In this document: positions 26,069 to 35,945 of the stretch, one piece after another
Position numbering within the stretch: the stretch's first letter is position 1
How the letters are laid out: every line of letters starts with the position of its first letter
Assembly: GCA_963989245.1 (NCBI GenBank)
Contig: OZ022344.1
Coordinates: 66,545,950 to 66,609,949, forward strand
From: Nansenia antarctica
Lineage: Eukaryota > Chordata > Actinopteri > Argentiniformes > Microstomatidae
Reading direction: 5' to 3'
Length of the DNA: 64,000 nucleotides
Notes under the pieces: generated by a model
The model's database searches: none
The model's input: the letters and a program-made list of their open reading frames with translations, nothing else
What the model was told of the DNA's origin: nothing
Program-made: the position numbers and the translations under genes

Positions 26069-28498
26069 TCACTTAATAAACAAATCATCAAAAGAGGAAA
26101 CAAAATCAGAAAGCAAAACAGAATCCAGCTTTTGCTCATCAGCTACGTTGGTCAACATTAAAGCATTAATAGGAACATCCGAAATACACTTTCCAAAACA
26201 TTTGATCAAAATACCAAGTAACATAATACAGATGATAATGACAACAAAAATAATAGCGACGGACCTGATCATATTACCAATACCTGAAAAAGCAGAATCA
26301 AAGAAATCTAACATATTCCAACCGTGTTCTTTATGTAAATCCTCAACACCCTTCTTGTTAGATTCATGAAAATCATGCAAAGCGTTACCAGAATCCGAAA
26401 TATAACTGCAGCATTCCCCGCCTATCAAAGCACAAGTACCACCCTGACTGGCCAAAATAATGTCCAAAGCCATTCTATTTTGGAGAGCTACATTCTTAGT
26501 TTCAGTCAATTCAGTGGCCAGGGCAGACACTACAGCATCCGAAGCATTAATGTGTTTTTCAAGAACGGATGATAAGGCACTTAATTCAGTCTGAGAGTTG
26601 TAGACACCATAACTTGGGAATATTAGGCCAAAAAACTTCTGAGCGGTAGACAACGCCCTACGACTACGATGGGTTGCTTGTTTGTGAAGTACAGACATCT
26701 CCTCCCGAGTAACTTTCCTAATCAAAGGTATCAGATGAGCCAAATAACAACCACCCTCAATCAAAGCAGGAAGCTTAGAGAATGCATCATTATCACACAC
26801 AAGAAACACATGTTCCGGGAGTTGAAGCTCCGTACCAGGATACGAGAAAATGGTTCCACCTATACAAGACGCAGCCCCTAACTGACGAACCGAGCTGATC
26901 TTGGGCCGTACTTGAATGTCAATACAGGTTGTAACATTTACGAGAGGCATGACTTTAAGCTGCGTGGTGCCTCTCTGCCGTCTGGTAGTATTGGTATCAT
27001 GTAATTTCATTTGAGGCACCATAGCACAATCAACAACTTTACATTTTAATCCAGAAATAACAACTGAACCCCTCCACCGTGTAGAAGTCACACTCCCAGA
27101 ACATGACAGATGAGGACTCAATACAGTACCATTTAATTGAGCGAACATAGCTTGGATAATATATATCTTCTTCGGACCTGTTGGTTGTGACAAATGTGTA
27201 AGCCTATCAATAATAACCTTCCCCACACCGCTAGGCCTATGGTGTTTGTTAACCGCTGCTGTCAGACGTTCCAACACACCAATATCCACACCTGCATAGG
27301 AAGAATTTAAAGGAACCAGAATCGTGCTGGGCTGACAAGAAGAGCTCTGGTTCTTGCCCTGTAAAACAAATGGGGCTAAACCCTGCCAATTATAATGAAG
27401 CCATTCTGCTTTAGTTAACGGTATGGGGAAAAACATAGGAGCAGACGCACTTACAGGGACCTGTTGACAAATCCAGCAATCAGAATAATTCATTTTTGAA
27501 GCAAAATCTTTCATGATACTAGTGGCAGAATTAGGGTGGGACCGTGTCCCCAGGTGATTAGAATCATACAACAAATAATCGTCAGTAGCAACTACAATCG
27601 CCTTCGTAGGAGCCTTCACAGCAACATTTTCAACCTTTCCTGGTAACTCATCGTGAACATATTTATGCACCAATGTCTCACAGTCCAACCTATAGTGGTG
27701 TGGATAGTCAGGCCTGGTCCTACAAATTTTGTCCTTGAAATTGTTGGATTTACTAGACACCGGTTCACCGATATCACGTCTAGCACACCAATACGAGCTC
27801 TCTTCCTGGTCAACATTAGTTAATGTCACACGAGTTTCTTGCATGTTGCTTGAGTACTGATCAAGTGTAATATATGTAGTATCCAATAAATACCACTCGC
27901 TCTCTTCGGCGGTATAGATCAAACAATCATCAATAGTACAACGTGAATGTGGGCAAGTAAAAGCTCTACTTGCTATGATCATTCTTCTCTGACGTCCAGG
28001 CATAACAGTGTGTGAGTAAAGTGTAACATTGTCCAAAGAAGTCAATGGGGTAGGAACACTAAGGGGTATATTAGTCTCTGAAACGGCATGGCTTGAGTTT
28101 CCTCCTAATTGGCCTTGGTGTTTTACGGGGTCTGTCTGGTTGAGGTGTATCACTGACAGGTCTGTGTCTCTCAATGGTACCTCGGTCCGGGCATCCGCCC
28201 GGGTTGCTGACATCTCCGTCTGGAGCATTGTCAGGGTCGGAAGGGGTGACAACAGGGGCAACACCAGGCTCGGTAGAACCCCCAAGAGGGGTGTCGCAGT
28301 CACTGGATCCTTCACGGTCTCCGTTGGCCCACTCATCAGTGGGCTGGACAGGGTCTGGGACGAGGCCCCCGGCATCATCTGCATCATGGCGCAGATACTC
28401 ACCAACATCTTCGTCAGCCTGGATGTCCAAGCTGTGGACTTCCTCGTCCCCAGGGATCTCCTCACCATCCTGCCGAGGTTCTCCCTCATCGTCCTCAT
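26069..28498 (-). CDS. env: retroviral Env, gamma-type, up to 809 aa
   Basis: Open from 28498, but the true start is uncertain because the first 428 bases overlap pol and spliced env usually gains its start from an upstream exon. Visible parts: an Ig-V-like stretch (about residues 175-245) with C181 and YWC at 236-238; CWIC at 341-344; many N-x-S/T sites; furin-type RSRR at 611-614 followed by a hydrophobic fusion-like segment; a CX6CC motif at 689-697; a membrane span at about 746-766; and a cytoplasmic tail of about 40 residues. CWIC plus CX6CC implies SU and TM joined by a labile disulfide. The role is membrane fusion and receptor binding; the receptor is unknown. No internal stop or frameshift is seen. 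Confidence 0.9.
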   Translation of the reverse strand: MRTMRENLGRMVRRSLGTRKSTAWTSRLTKMLVSICAMMQMMPGASSQTLSSPLMSGPTETVKDPVTATPLLGVLPSLVLPLLSPLPTLTMLQTEMSATRADARTEVPLRDTDLSVIHLNQTDPVKHQGQLGGNSSHAVSETNIPLSVPTPLTSLDNVTLYSHTVMPGRQRRMIIASRAFTCPHSRCTIDDCLIYTAEESEWYLLDTTYITLDQYSSNMQETRVTLTNVDQEESSYWCARRDIGEPVSSKSNNFKDKICRTRPDYPHHYRLDCETLVHKYVHDELPGKVENVAVKAPTKAIVVATDDYLLYDSNHLGTRSHPNSATSIMKDFASKMNYSDCWICQQVPVSASAPMFFPIPLTKAEWLHYNWQGLAPFVLQGKNQSSSCQPSTILVPLNSSYAGVDIGVLERLTAAVNKHHRPSGVGKVIIDRLTHLSQPTGPKKIYIIQAMFAQLNGTVLSPHLSCSGSVTSTRWRGSVVISGLKCKVVDCAMVPQMKLHDTNTTRRQRGTTQLKVMPLVNVTTCIDIQVRPKISSVRQLGAASCIGGTIFSYPGTELQLPEHVFLVCDNDAFSKLPALIEGGCYLAHLIPLIRKVTREEMSVLHKQATHRSRRALSTAQKFFGLIFPSYGVYNSQTELSALSSVLEKHINASDAVVSALATELTETKNVALQNRMALDIILASQGGTCALIGGECCSYISDSGNALHDFHESNKKGVEDLHKEHGWNMLDFFDSAFSGIGNMIRSVAIIFVVIIICIMLLGILIKCFGKCISDVPINALMLTNVADEQKLDSVLLSDFVSSFDDLFIK

Positions 28499-31400
28499 TG
28501 GGTGCCTTGATGCAGTGATGAACGTGATACCAGGTGGGGGACCCCTTGATTTGGAGGGCAGTCCCAGTGCACCGAACGACCTCGTATGGTCCTTCCCGTC
28601 GAGCCTCGTGCCACTTCCGTCTGTAGACCTTCACGTATACCTTGTCACCCGGTTGCAACGCGTCCTTCCTCTCCTGTGCGTTCACCTCCTCTTCACGTTC
28701 CTGTTTGTGGAGCACATAAGAAGAGATACTCTTTTGCCGGTTAGTCATGTACTGTACATAGGCTTTCATGTCACTCTCCAGGAGAGCCAAACTTGGCCCT
28801 TTCCCACTGGTTCGTACACAGGGAGCTGTCATTATCCTCCCCATTACCAGTTCATGGGGAGTCAAGTGCAGCCCTCGAATCTCACTGGAACGACAGGCCA
28901 TCAATGCAAGAGGGAGTCCTTCCAACCAATTAAGACCTGTATGCTTACAGACCTTAGAAAGACGGTTCTTAAGGACCCCGTTCATCCTCTCTACTATCCC
29001 CTGGCTTTGAGGTGAGTAAATACACCCAAGTCTCTGCTTGATTCCCAACTTTTGTAGTATAAGCTTTACCGTCTTATCCACAAATTCCTTACCATTGTCT
29101 GACGATATCCTATCTGGAATTCCAAACCTAGGCATGACTTCCCTGCATAGGAACTTTGCTACAGACTGAGCATCCTTTCTTCGAGTGGGGCAAGCTTCTA
29201 CCCATCTGCTGAACCTGTCTACTACAACTAGCATGTACCTGTATCCTGCAATAGGTTGAATCATGTCCACATAATCAATCACTAAATGTTTCATTGGCCC
29301 GTTTGGGGTAGGGATATGCCCAGTTCCCACTGGTATTCCAGGTCTGATATTGTTCTTCAAACAGACCACACATTGACCAAGGACATGGTCTATTTGTTCC
29401 AACAAATATGGAGCCCAAAAACCATATTCCTTGGTGATCTTGCGTCTTACCTCCCCCCTGGACACATGTGCTAATCCATGGGCTTCCTGTATCAGTACGC
29501 CTAATAAATCTGGGGGTGCCACAACCAGTCCCTCATGATTTCTCCATAGACCTGTGTCATCCTGACTAGCTCCTCTGGTTAACCATAGGTTTTTGTCTAG
29601 CGCATTTGCCTCACTCTGTAACATCAACAAATCCTCAAGCGTGACCATGCCCTGTAACTGTACTTCATGTGTGACCAGCAGAACTTTACCTGCTTTGTCT
29701 GCTCCTGTAATAGCTTTGGCTGCATCATCTGCAGCCCTGTTACCTTGTGTGACATGTGATGAGTCAGATCTGTGTGCGGCACACTTCACTATGGCTAATT
29801 CCCTTGGTTTCATCATGGCTTGTAACAACTTCATGATTTGAGCGTGGTGCTGAATAGGCGAACCATCAGTTTTCTTAAAACCCCGTCCCTTCCATACAGC
29901 TCCATGTAAATGACACACATTGTGGGCATAGGCAGAGTCGGTGTATACTGTCACTCTTTGTCCGGTTCCCAAATTGCATGCTTCTGTGAGGGCAATCAAT
30001 TCAGCCAACTGAGCTGAACAAGGCTGAGGAACAGCCTCGGCTTGTTCCACAATGAACTCCGAATTTTGGGATCGGACTATGGCATACCCGGCACGTAAAT
30101 GTTCTCCTACCCGGTAACAAGATCCATCAGTCCAATACTCAACGTCAGCTTCCTTTAAAGGCAAAGCTAGTAGATCTGCTCTAAGCTTAGAGTACCTCGT
30201 AGCTTCCTTCACACAATCGTGTGGTTCCCCATCTTCTGGGGTTGGCAAGGTCTCTGCTGGGTTAAGTGTGTTACATCTTAGTAATGTTACATCTTCCCTT
30301 TCCAACATCCTGTAATAATCCCTAATCCTAGGCATCGTCAAAGTGTACTTGCCTTGATTCAAGAGGTTCCTTAGACTGTGGTGGCAGAGAATGGTAATTG
30401 GGTACCCCATTGTTAAGGCTGTTGCCTTCTCGTACATAAGATAAGCCCCGGCCATTGCTCTGTAACATGGCGCGAAACCCATTTCTACCTCTGAATATGC
30501 GACAGAGTAATAGGCTATGGGCTGTGGACTAGGTCCAATGCCTGTTGGTTGCGTGAGAACAGCGCAGGCATACTTCCCCTCGGCTGAAGAAGAAACATAC
30601 AATCCAAATTCTTTGGAATAATCTGGAAGCGCTAAAGCTGGCGCTTCTTGCAATTTGTGTTTAATTGTCTCAAACGCCAAATCAGCTTCCCTTGTCCAAG
30701 TAATGCAAGATTGGAGGTTATCGCTACCTGTTTCCTTAATCATCCCCCTCAATGGAGCGACTAGTCTAGAGTAATCCTCCACCCATGCTGAACTATACCC
30801 AGTAATGCCCAAAAACATCATCATTTCCCTAACCGTTCGTGGTTTTGGAGCCTTCTGAATAGCTTCCAAATGTTCATTTGTGACGCTGCGATGTCCCTGT
30901 GTAATGGATTGTCCTAAGTAAGTTACCTTTTCCTGACAATACTGTAGCTTCTTTTTAGACACCTTGTGTCCCTTCTCCGCCAAAACCTTTAACAGTTTAA
31001 CGGAATCCCTGTGACATGTTTCTTCATCTGGGGCACAAAGGAGTATGTCATCCATGTACTGAATGGCAGTACTACTTATCATCTGTTCTAACCCGTCTAA
31101 GTCCTCCCTTAAGACCTGATTAAAAACATGAGGACTGTGTTTGTACCCCTGTGGCATTCTGGTATATTGATAATGCTGACCTTTGTAGGTAAACCCAAAT
31201 AACCCTTGACTTTCTACACTAAGAGGTATAGAAAAGAAAGCCCCGCATAAATCAATCACTGTAAATACTTTGGCTGTAGATGGAATCTGAGTCAACAGCA
31301 CATGAGGATCAGGAACTTCAGCTGGATAGCTGACGACTACCTCATTCACAGCCCGTAGGTCATGTACCAGACGATATGAACCATCAGGTTTCGTCACTGG

Positions 31401-32591
31401 CAGAAGAGGTGTATTGCTTAACGGATATTGAGTTATCTTCAGGACTCCTGCCTCTAACAGTCCTTTGATCTGTGGCTCAATTCCATCAATTGCTTCCTGT
31501 TTCAATGGGTATTGGTTTTTCCAAGGGGGTTCTGCACCCGGTATGAGTTCAACTCTCAATGGACGAGCTGATTTCACAAATCCAATGTCTGTACTGTTCT
31601 TTGCCCACAGGTCGGCTGGCACGTTCTGCATCATTTCTTCTCTGAGGTCTCTGTCAGCTTGTACAGGAAGGATTAGCTGGTTCATTAGCTTCACAGTCTG
31701 CGGATGTCCTATTCCTTGAGCAGAGATCATCAGTTTTGTGAACTGTCCATCAATGCTCCTCCAGATAGCAGGGTTTTCTTTTGTCGTTACAAATCTGGCT
31801 TTTTCTGAGTCTGCCATCATTGCCCCTAAATGCTTCTGCTTATAGTGTTCAGATATCATAAGTGTCACATGAGGGATGCTACCCTCAATCTTATGCTCCT
31901 GATCTAGATAAGTGTCACTGTTTATCTTCATAGCCACTCCCTGAGGGCCTAGGATTATACAACTTGCACTAAGCTGTACCTGTTTTGGCTGATGCTTCAG
32001 CCACTCATCTGGGGTTGCATCTGCAACTTCTCTAAAATACTGGAGTGTACAATGCAATGGATCAGTAGGCCTTCTTGCCTCTGCCATGTGTGCCAGGATA
32101 TAATTGTCCCACATCCTTGCTGGTTCCATTAGGTCTGGGCTAAGCCCTCCCACCCAATATACCATAGATGCGTTGTTGTCCATCATGACAGACAGTTGTC
32201 TGTTCTCTTGTGGCACTGTCACCTGACAGCCGTCCGGTGTGCATTTCACGGTACAATTTAACTGGCATAGTGCATCTCTCCCTAGTAGCCCTATTGGCGT
32301 GTGTTCTGATACAAGTATTGACAGATTTGCTCTCTGTCCTTTGTACTCTAAGCTTACAAGCTCAGTGGTAGGGATCAGCTGTTTAATTCCCTCGAATCCG
32401 ATTGTCTTCACATATTTCCCAGACATAGGAAGGTGCGTGGCGTCTTCAGGCTTCAGACAGGTGTAGGCTGCTCCACTGTCCACCATCAATTCTAATGGAC
32501 GTTGGTTGACCGACACCCATATTGTAGGTTCATCTTCAGGCCTGTTTGTCACCACCAGCTGGCACCCCCCTTTCGGATCTTCTGGGCACCC
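28071..32591 (-). CDS. pol: retroviral Pol: protease, 2H-like segment, RT, RNase H, integrase
   Basis: Continuous with gag in the same frame after the amber codon. Residues counted from 32555: protease DSGA at 27-30; a segment with two H-x-T motifs (H168-C-T and H229-V-T) that resembles a 2H phosphoesterase; RT with LPVTKPDGSYR (385-395) and YMDD (500-503); RNase H with TDGS (809-812), E852 and D873; integrase zinc finger H1026, H1030, C1062, C1065; integrase core D1094, D1153, E1189; acidic C-terminus. Length (about 1,500 aa) exceeds a typical gamma pol by about the size of the extra segment. Expression is expected as Gag-Pol by stop readthrough. No break is visible. The last 428 bases overlap env in another frame. 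Confidence 0.93.
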   Translation of the reverse strand, partial: GCPEDPKGGCQLVVTNRPEDEPTIWVSVNQRPLELMVDSGAAYTCLKPEDATHLPMSGKYVKTIGFEGIKQLIPTTELVSLEYKGQRANLSILVSEHTPIGLLGRDALCQLNCTVKCTPDGCQVTVPQENRQLSVMMDNNASMVYWVGGLSPDLMEPARMWDNYILAHMAEARRPTDPLHCTLQYFREVADATPDEWLKHQPKQVQLSASCIILGPQGVAMKINSDTYLDQEHKIEGSIPHVTLMISEHYKQKHLGAMMADSEKARFVTTKENPAIWRSIDGQFTKLMISAQGIGHPQTVKLMNQLILPVQADRDLREEMMQNVPADLWAKNSTDIGFVKSARPLRVELIPGAEPPWKNQYPLKQEAIDGIEPQIKGLLEAGVLKITQYPLSNTPLLPVTKPDGSYRLVHDLRAVNEVVVSYPAEVPDPHVLLTQIPSTAKVFTVIDLCGAFFSIPLSVESQGLFGFTYKGQHYQYTRMPQGYKHSPHVFNQVLREDLDGLEQMISSTAIQYMDDILLCAPDEETCHRDSVKLLKVLAEKGHKVSKKKLQYCQEKVTYLGQSITQGHRSVTNEHLEAIQKAPKPRTVREMMMFLGITGYSSAWVEDYSRLVAPLRGMIKETGSDNLQSCITWTREADLAFETIKHKLQEAPALALPDYSKEFGLYVSSSAEGKYACAVLTQPTGIGPSPQPIAYYSVAYSEVEMGFAPCYRAMAGAYLMYEKATALTMGYPITILCHHSLRNLLNQGKYTLTMPRIRDYYRMLEREDVTLLRCNTLNPAETLPTPEDGEPHDCVKEATRYSKLRADLLALPLKEADVEYWTDGSCYRVGEHLRAGYAIVRSQNSEFIVEQAEAVPQPCSAQLAELIALTEACNLGTGQRVTVYTDSAYAHNVCHLHGAVWKGRGFKKTDGSPIQHHAQIMKLLQAMMKPRELAIVKCAAHRSDSSHVTQGNRAADDAAKAITGADKAGKVLLVTHEVQLQGMVTLEDLLMLQSEANALDKNLWLTRGASQDDTGLWRNHEGLVVAPPDLLGVLIQEAHGLAHVSRGEVRRKITKEYGFWAPYLLEQIDHVLGQCVVCLKNNIRPGIPVGTGHIPTPNGPMKHLVIDYVDMIQPIAGYRYMLVVVDRFSRWVEACPTRRKDAQSVAKFLCREVMPRFGIPDRISSDNGKEFVDKTVKLILQKLGIKQRLGCIYSPQSQGIVERMNGVLKNRLSKVCKHTGLNWLEGLPLALMACRSSEIRGLHLTPHELVMGRIMTAPCVRTSGKGPSLALLESDMKAYVQYMTNRQKSISSYVLHKQEREEEVNAQERKDALQPGDKVYVKVYRRKWHEARREGPYEVVRCTGTALQIKGSPTWYHVHHCIKAPNEDDEGEPRQDGEEIPGDEEVHSLDIQADEDVGEYLRHDADDAGGLVPDPVQPTDEWANGDREGSSDCDTPLGGSTEPGVAPVVTPSDPDNAPDGDVSNPGGCPDRGTIERHRPVSDTPQPDRPRKTPRPIRRKLKPCRFRD

Positions 32592-32594
32592 CTA
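32589..32594 (-). promoter_or_regulatory. in-frame amber stop between gag and pol (readthrough site)
   Basis: The codon is TAG followed by GGG, and the frame stays open into protease. Murine gammaretroviruses use UAG readthrough with a downstream pseudoknot; whether one forms here was not computed. Confidence 0.7.
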
Positions 32595-34790
32595 TAGCGC
32601 AGCTGCTGGGCCTCCATAGGGGTTCACCACTCCTGGAGCCGGTGCAGCAGGGGGCTTATCTCCTCCTTTCTGTTTCCCCCCTGCGCCCCCCTGGTTCTTC
32701 TTAAAGCAGGTACGTTTTAAGTGTCCATACTGGCCGCATACGAAACATGGTCCTAGTACCCTCCTCGGTGCTGTGGTCCATCCCTCTTGTGGTGGTCCTT
32801 GGCCAGGCTGGTTGTATGGAACCACTTGCACCCCTGGTGGCCCCTGTGGGTATGGATTCCCCCCTTGTGGCCCCTGTGGGTATGACTGGGGAGGGACAAT
32901 TTGCAGTTGCTGTGGCTGAGATGGGACCTGTAGGGCTATAGTCTGCTCTCTCTCTCTGGTTTTCTTGCCTTCTGTCAATTGCACTTGAGTTAGTTTTCTG
33001 AGTGAGTCCTCGTCTTGTGCCTTCTGTGCCTGAATCTTCTTTCTAAATAATTCTACTTGGTGTGCTATGTTGTCTATATAAACAGCCTTGCTCATGTGTC
33101 GTAGGCCCACCACTTCTGCTAACTTGTTCTTAACTGGGGTAGGGAGACCTTGTTGAATCTTTTCCCTGATTATGGCTTTTTCTAACGGGTTATCTTCGGC
33201 ATCCTTCCCTGTCACACTTCTCCATTGAGAGTGCACACGGGCAACGTACCCCCGGGGATTTTCATCTCCCCCCAGTGGCTTCACAATGACATTGTCTGGG
33301 TGAATGTGAGTAGGGTATGTTTCTCTGATTGCCTTCCACAGCTTGCCTCTGTTTGCTGCGAAGAGTTCTGGATCATAAACGGATGTATCGATATATCTAT
33401 GAAGTCCCGCCTTCATCAATATTTCCTGCATGGTGTCCAATCCTGTAATGGTAGCTAAGAGTCTTTTCAAATCCCCCATAGCAGCGTGCGTTCCTGTCAA
33501 TCTCACGTCGACTTGCGCCGTCCAAGGGTGGCCTCCATCTTCCAGGACTGGGAGTTTTTCGATCACTTCTGACAGATCCGTATGATTCCAAGGACGATAT
33601 TCCATCTGGTTACCTCGAATCAGCACTGGGAAGTTCCCCTGAGTTTCCTCTTCTTCCGATGCTGTTTCATAATCGCTTACTTGTGGCTCTTGTGGCTCCG
33701 TTTTTACTTCCCGCCTTGGTGTTGCTCCGGACCTTGGGGAGTTCAACCGGGATGCAGGTGATGCTGCCGCTTGAGATTGACGACACGTTTCTCTCGCTAC
33801 GTCTAGGTCCTGCAGCTGTTGTCTGTAGTCCTCTTCGTTTCTTAGGATTTTCGCACGGAGTTTTCTTGCCCTCCTTTCTCCCTCCTCTTCATCCCTGTCT
33901 TCCTGCAGCTTCTTCTTCTTTTGCTTTAAGCTCTCTCTTCTCTTCCCTGCCTTCAGAGACTTCTGCTCATCTTCAGAACTATTTTCTTCTTTTCCCTTCT
34001 TATAGCGTATTTTCCCTCCCTGCTTTTCGGCCCTGGCTAGTAGTTTTCTTATCGGAGAACTGTAGCCTCCTTGTGCATTGCTGTCATCACTGGAATCTCC
34101 TCCACTGCCATCTTCACCGTCATCCGTCTTGTCCCTCCTGTCGTCCCCTTTTCCCCTCGGCTCCTCCTTCTTTTTCTGTTTGGCACCTGACCTGTTCTCT
34201 GGTTCGAAGTCCACGGTCACTCTCGCTCTTCCCCTCTCTAGTACATTTTCATCCTTATCTTTGATAGTGAAGGTTCCACTCGTACTTAGGACAGGGACCT
34301 GAGGGTAGATCCGCTGAGAATTGTCCTCCAGTCTCTTGGCATAGGGAGGAGGACTGGAGATTGGAGCTGTGTGTGAGAATGGAATGTTCACTTTCTCTTC
34401 CATTGCTTTGGCCAATTCATCTCTTTTTTCTGGATCCATGTGAGCTGTTTTCTCTTTCCAAGCTAATGCTACTTTCTGCCCCTCTACCTTGAAGAGGTCT
34501 AAAATAGCTAACTCTAACCTGCGTTTCTCTGATCTAATCTTTCCTTTTTGATGCGCCTTATGTGCATTGATAAGTATCTCCAATGTTGCAATTAATTGTA
34601 AATCAAAGGTGCCCTCTGCTGGCCATGGTTGTTCAATGTCTGCCCAACGAATATTCCATTTCGTTGATATCTCGCTAATCTCCTTAACAAGAGGATTCAT
34701 TTTTTCCACTATAGCCACAGGAGATGAATTTGCTAATATTCCCTTGTCTGTATTAACAGCCCTCACAATGTTACTGGGTTTGGCTCCCAT
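32592..34790 (-). CDS. gag: retroviral Gag, 732 aa
   Basis: Starts MGAKPS, with Gly2 suitable for myristoylation. A PPPY late-domain motif is at 147-150. A long charged Lys/Glu/Arg region (about 200-340) looks like coiled coil. A capsid-like region follows (about 390-600), then a single CCHC zinc knuckle C-x2-C-x4-H-x4-C at 682-695 and a Gly/Pro-rich end. The reading frame ends in TAG at 32592-32594, in frame with pol. Gag assembles the particle core and packages RNA. The charged region makes it longer than most gamma Gags. Confidence 0.92.
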   Translation of the reverse strand: MGAKPSNIVRAVNTDKGILANSSPVAIVEKMNPLVKEISEISTKWNIRWADIEQPWPAEGTFDLQLIATLEILINAHKAHQKGKIRSEKRRLELAILDLFKVEGQKVALAWKEKTAHMDPEKRDELAKAMEEKVNIPFSHTAPISSPPPYAKRLEDNSQRIYPQVPVLSTSGTFTIKDKDENVLERGRARVTVDFEPENRSGAKQKKKEEPRGKGDDRRDKTDDGEDGSGGDSSDDSNAQGGYSSPIRKLLARAEKQGGKIRYKKGKEENSSEDEQKSLKAGKRRESLKQKKKKLQEDRDEEEGERRARKLRAKILRNEEDYRQQLQDLDVARETCRQSQAAASPASRLNSPRSGATPRREVKTEPQEPQVSDYETASEEEETQGNFPVLIRGNQMEYRPWNHTDLSEVIEKLPVLEDGGHPWTAQVDVRLTGTHAAMGDLKRLLATITGLDTMQEILMKAGLHRYIDTSVYDPELFAANRGKLWKAIRETYPTHIHPDNVIVKPLGGDENPRGYVARVHSQWRSVTGKDAEDNPLEKAIIREKIQQGLPTPVKNKLAEVVGLRHMSKAVYIDNIAHQVELFRKKIQAQKAQDEDSLRKLTQVQLTEGKKTREREQTIALQVPSQPQQLQIVPPQSYPQGPQGGNPYPQGPPGVQVVPYNQPGQGPPQEGWTTAPRRVLGPCFVCGQYGHLKRTCFKKNQGGAGGKQKGGDKPPAAPAPGVVNPYGGPAAAL

Positions 34791-35284
34791 GTCTGAAATA
34801 TTTATACTGCTTAATATGCTGAAAATATGCTATAAGGTGTACTTTCCTTACAACCCACCTTCTGTTGCTGTATCTGCTAAACAGATGCTAGTCCAACTCT
34901 TAACTGTGTCAACTGTCCACACAGAACACTACAACTCCGGAACAACGGATTGTTTCAGTGGTATTGTGTATTATTGACTTAAATGTAATCTATGTGTATG
35001 CGTTTTAATCTAAATGGTTTTTTCCCTTATTATGTATGAATGTGTCACTTAATTGCTCAATCAATACTAATTATAGTTCAGGTCAACTTAATTATTAAAC
35101 TACAAAGGCTGTTCAACACAATTATCAAATTACAAAAAGCAGGTCACGCTTTAAGTCTTTCTGATCCACAACCCCTTGCTTGATCAATCCTCAGATAGAA
35201 ACTGTTCTACTATTCTTTAATCAAGAACTGTGAAAAAAGAACTTAACTTCAAATAAAAAGATGTAAAACACGAATATTAATCAC

Positions 35285-35445
35285 AACCTGTAAAGAAATC
35301 GACTTGTCATTGGGAAGGAATAAAATGATTAATTATTCATTACAATCTGTAAGGAAATCGACTTGTTATTTGAAAGGAACAAAATGATCAATTATCAATT
35401 ACAATCTGTAAGGAAATCGACCTGCTACTCGGAAGGAATGCACAA
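35285..35445 (-). repeat. leader tandem repeat 1, about 55 bp x 3
   Basis: Three diverged units with taaggaaatcgacttgt and ggaacaaaatgatcaatta. Confidence 0.7.
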
Positions 35446-35689
35446 TCAACTAGACTTAGTCATTTACACTTCATTGATGTAATCCTGTGGAAGAAAACGT
35501 CATCCCTAGACCACTATAAACCAATTGATCAAAGTTTTGTGAAAACTGAAAATGAAATAATCTGAATAATTAATTAAATCAATTTGTAATTACTTAAATT
35601 AATTGAAGTAACCATCCATTTATCATTGTAAAAGACTATGTCGTCGACCTCAGGCGGATGCACTGATGGAGAACCAGTGTTCCAAAGTG

Positions 35690-35945
35690 TCTTATCGTAT
35701 TCTGTCCACTGGAGAGCAGCAAACAATTAAAAATGTCTTATATTGTTCCAACCACTAGAGGGCAGTAAACAATTAAAAACGTCTTATCTTGTTTCAACCA
35801 CCAGAGGGCAGTAAATAATTAAAAACGTCTTATCTTGTTTCAACCACCAGAGGGCAGTAAATAATTAAAAACGTCCTATCGTGTCTCTTCCACTAGATGG
35901 CAGTAAAGAATTAAAAACGTCCTATCGTGTCTCGACCAGTAGAGG
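35690..35945 (-). repeat. leader tandem repeat 2, about 46-50 bp x 5
   Basis: Five units with ccaccagagggcagtaaa and aattaaaaacgtctta. The cagagggcag core resembles part of a CTCF-type motif, which is a weak observation. Confidence 0.75.

Noticed and set aside
28029..29015. 328-aa plus-strand ORF antisense to the retrovirus
   Set aside because: It mirrors the pol/env overlap; no start context, domain or promoter, and the sense strand is clearly coding.
33659..34264. 201-aa plus-strand ORF antisense to gag
   Set aside because: Leu/Ser/Pro-rich shadow of the Lys/Glu-rich sense protein.
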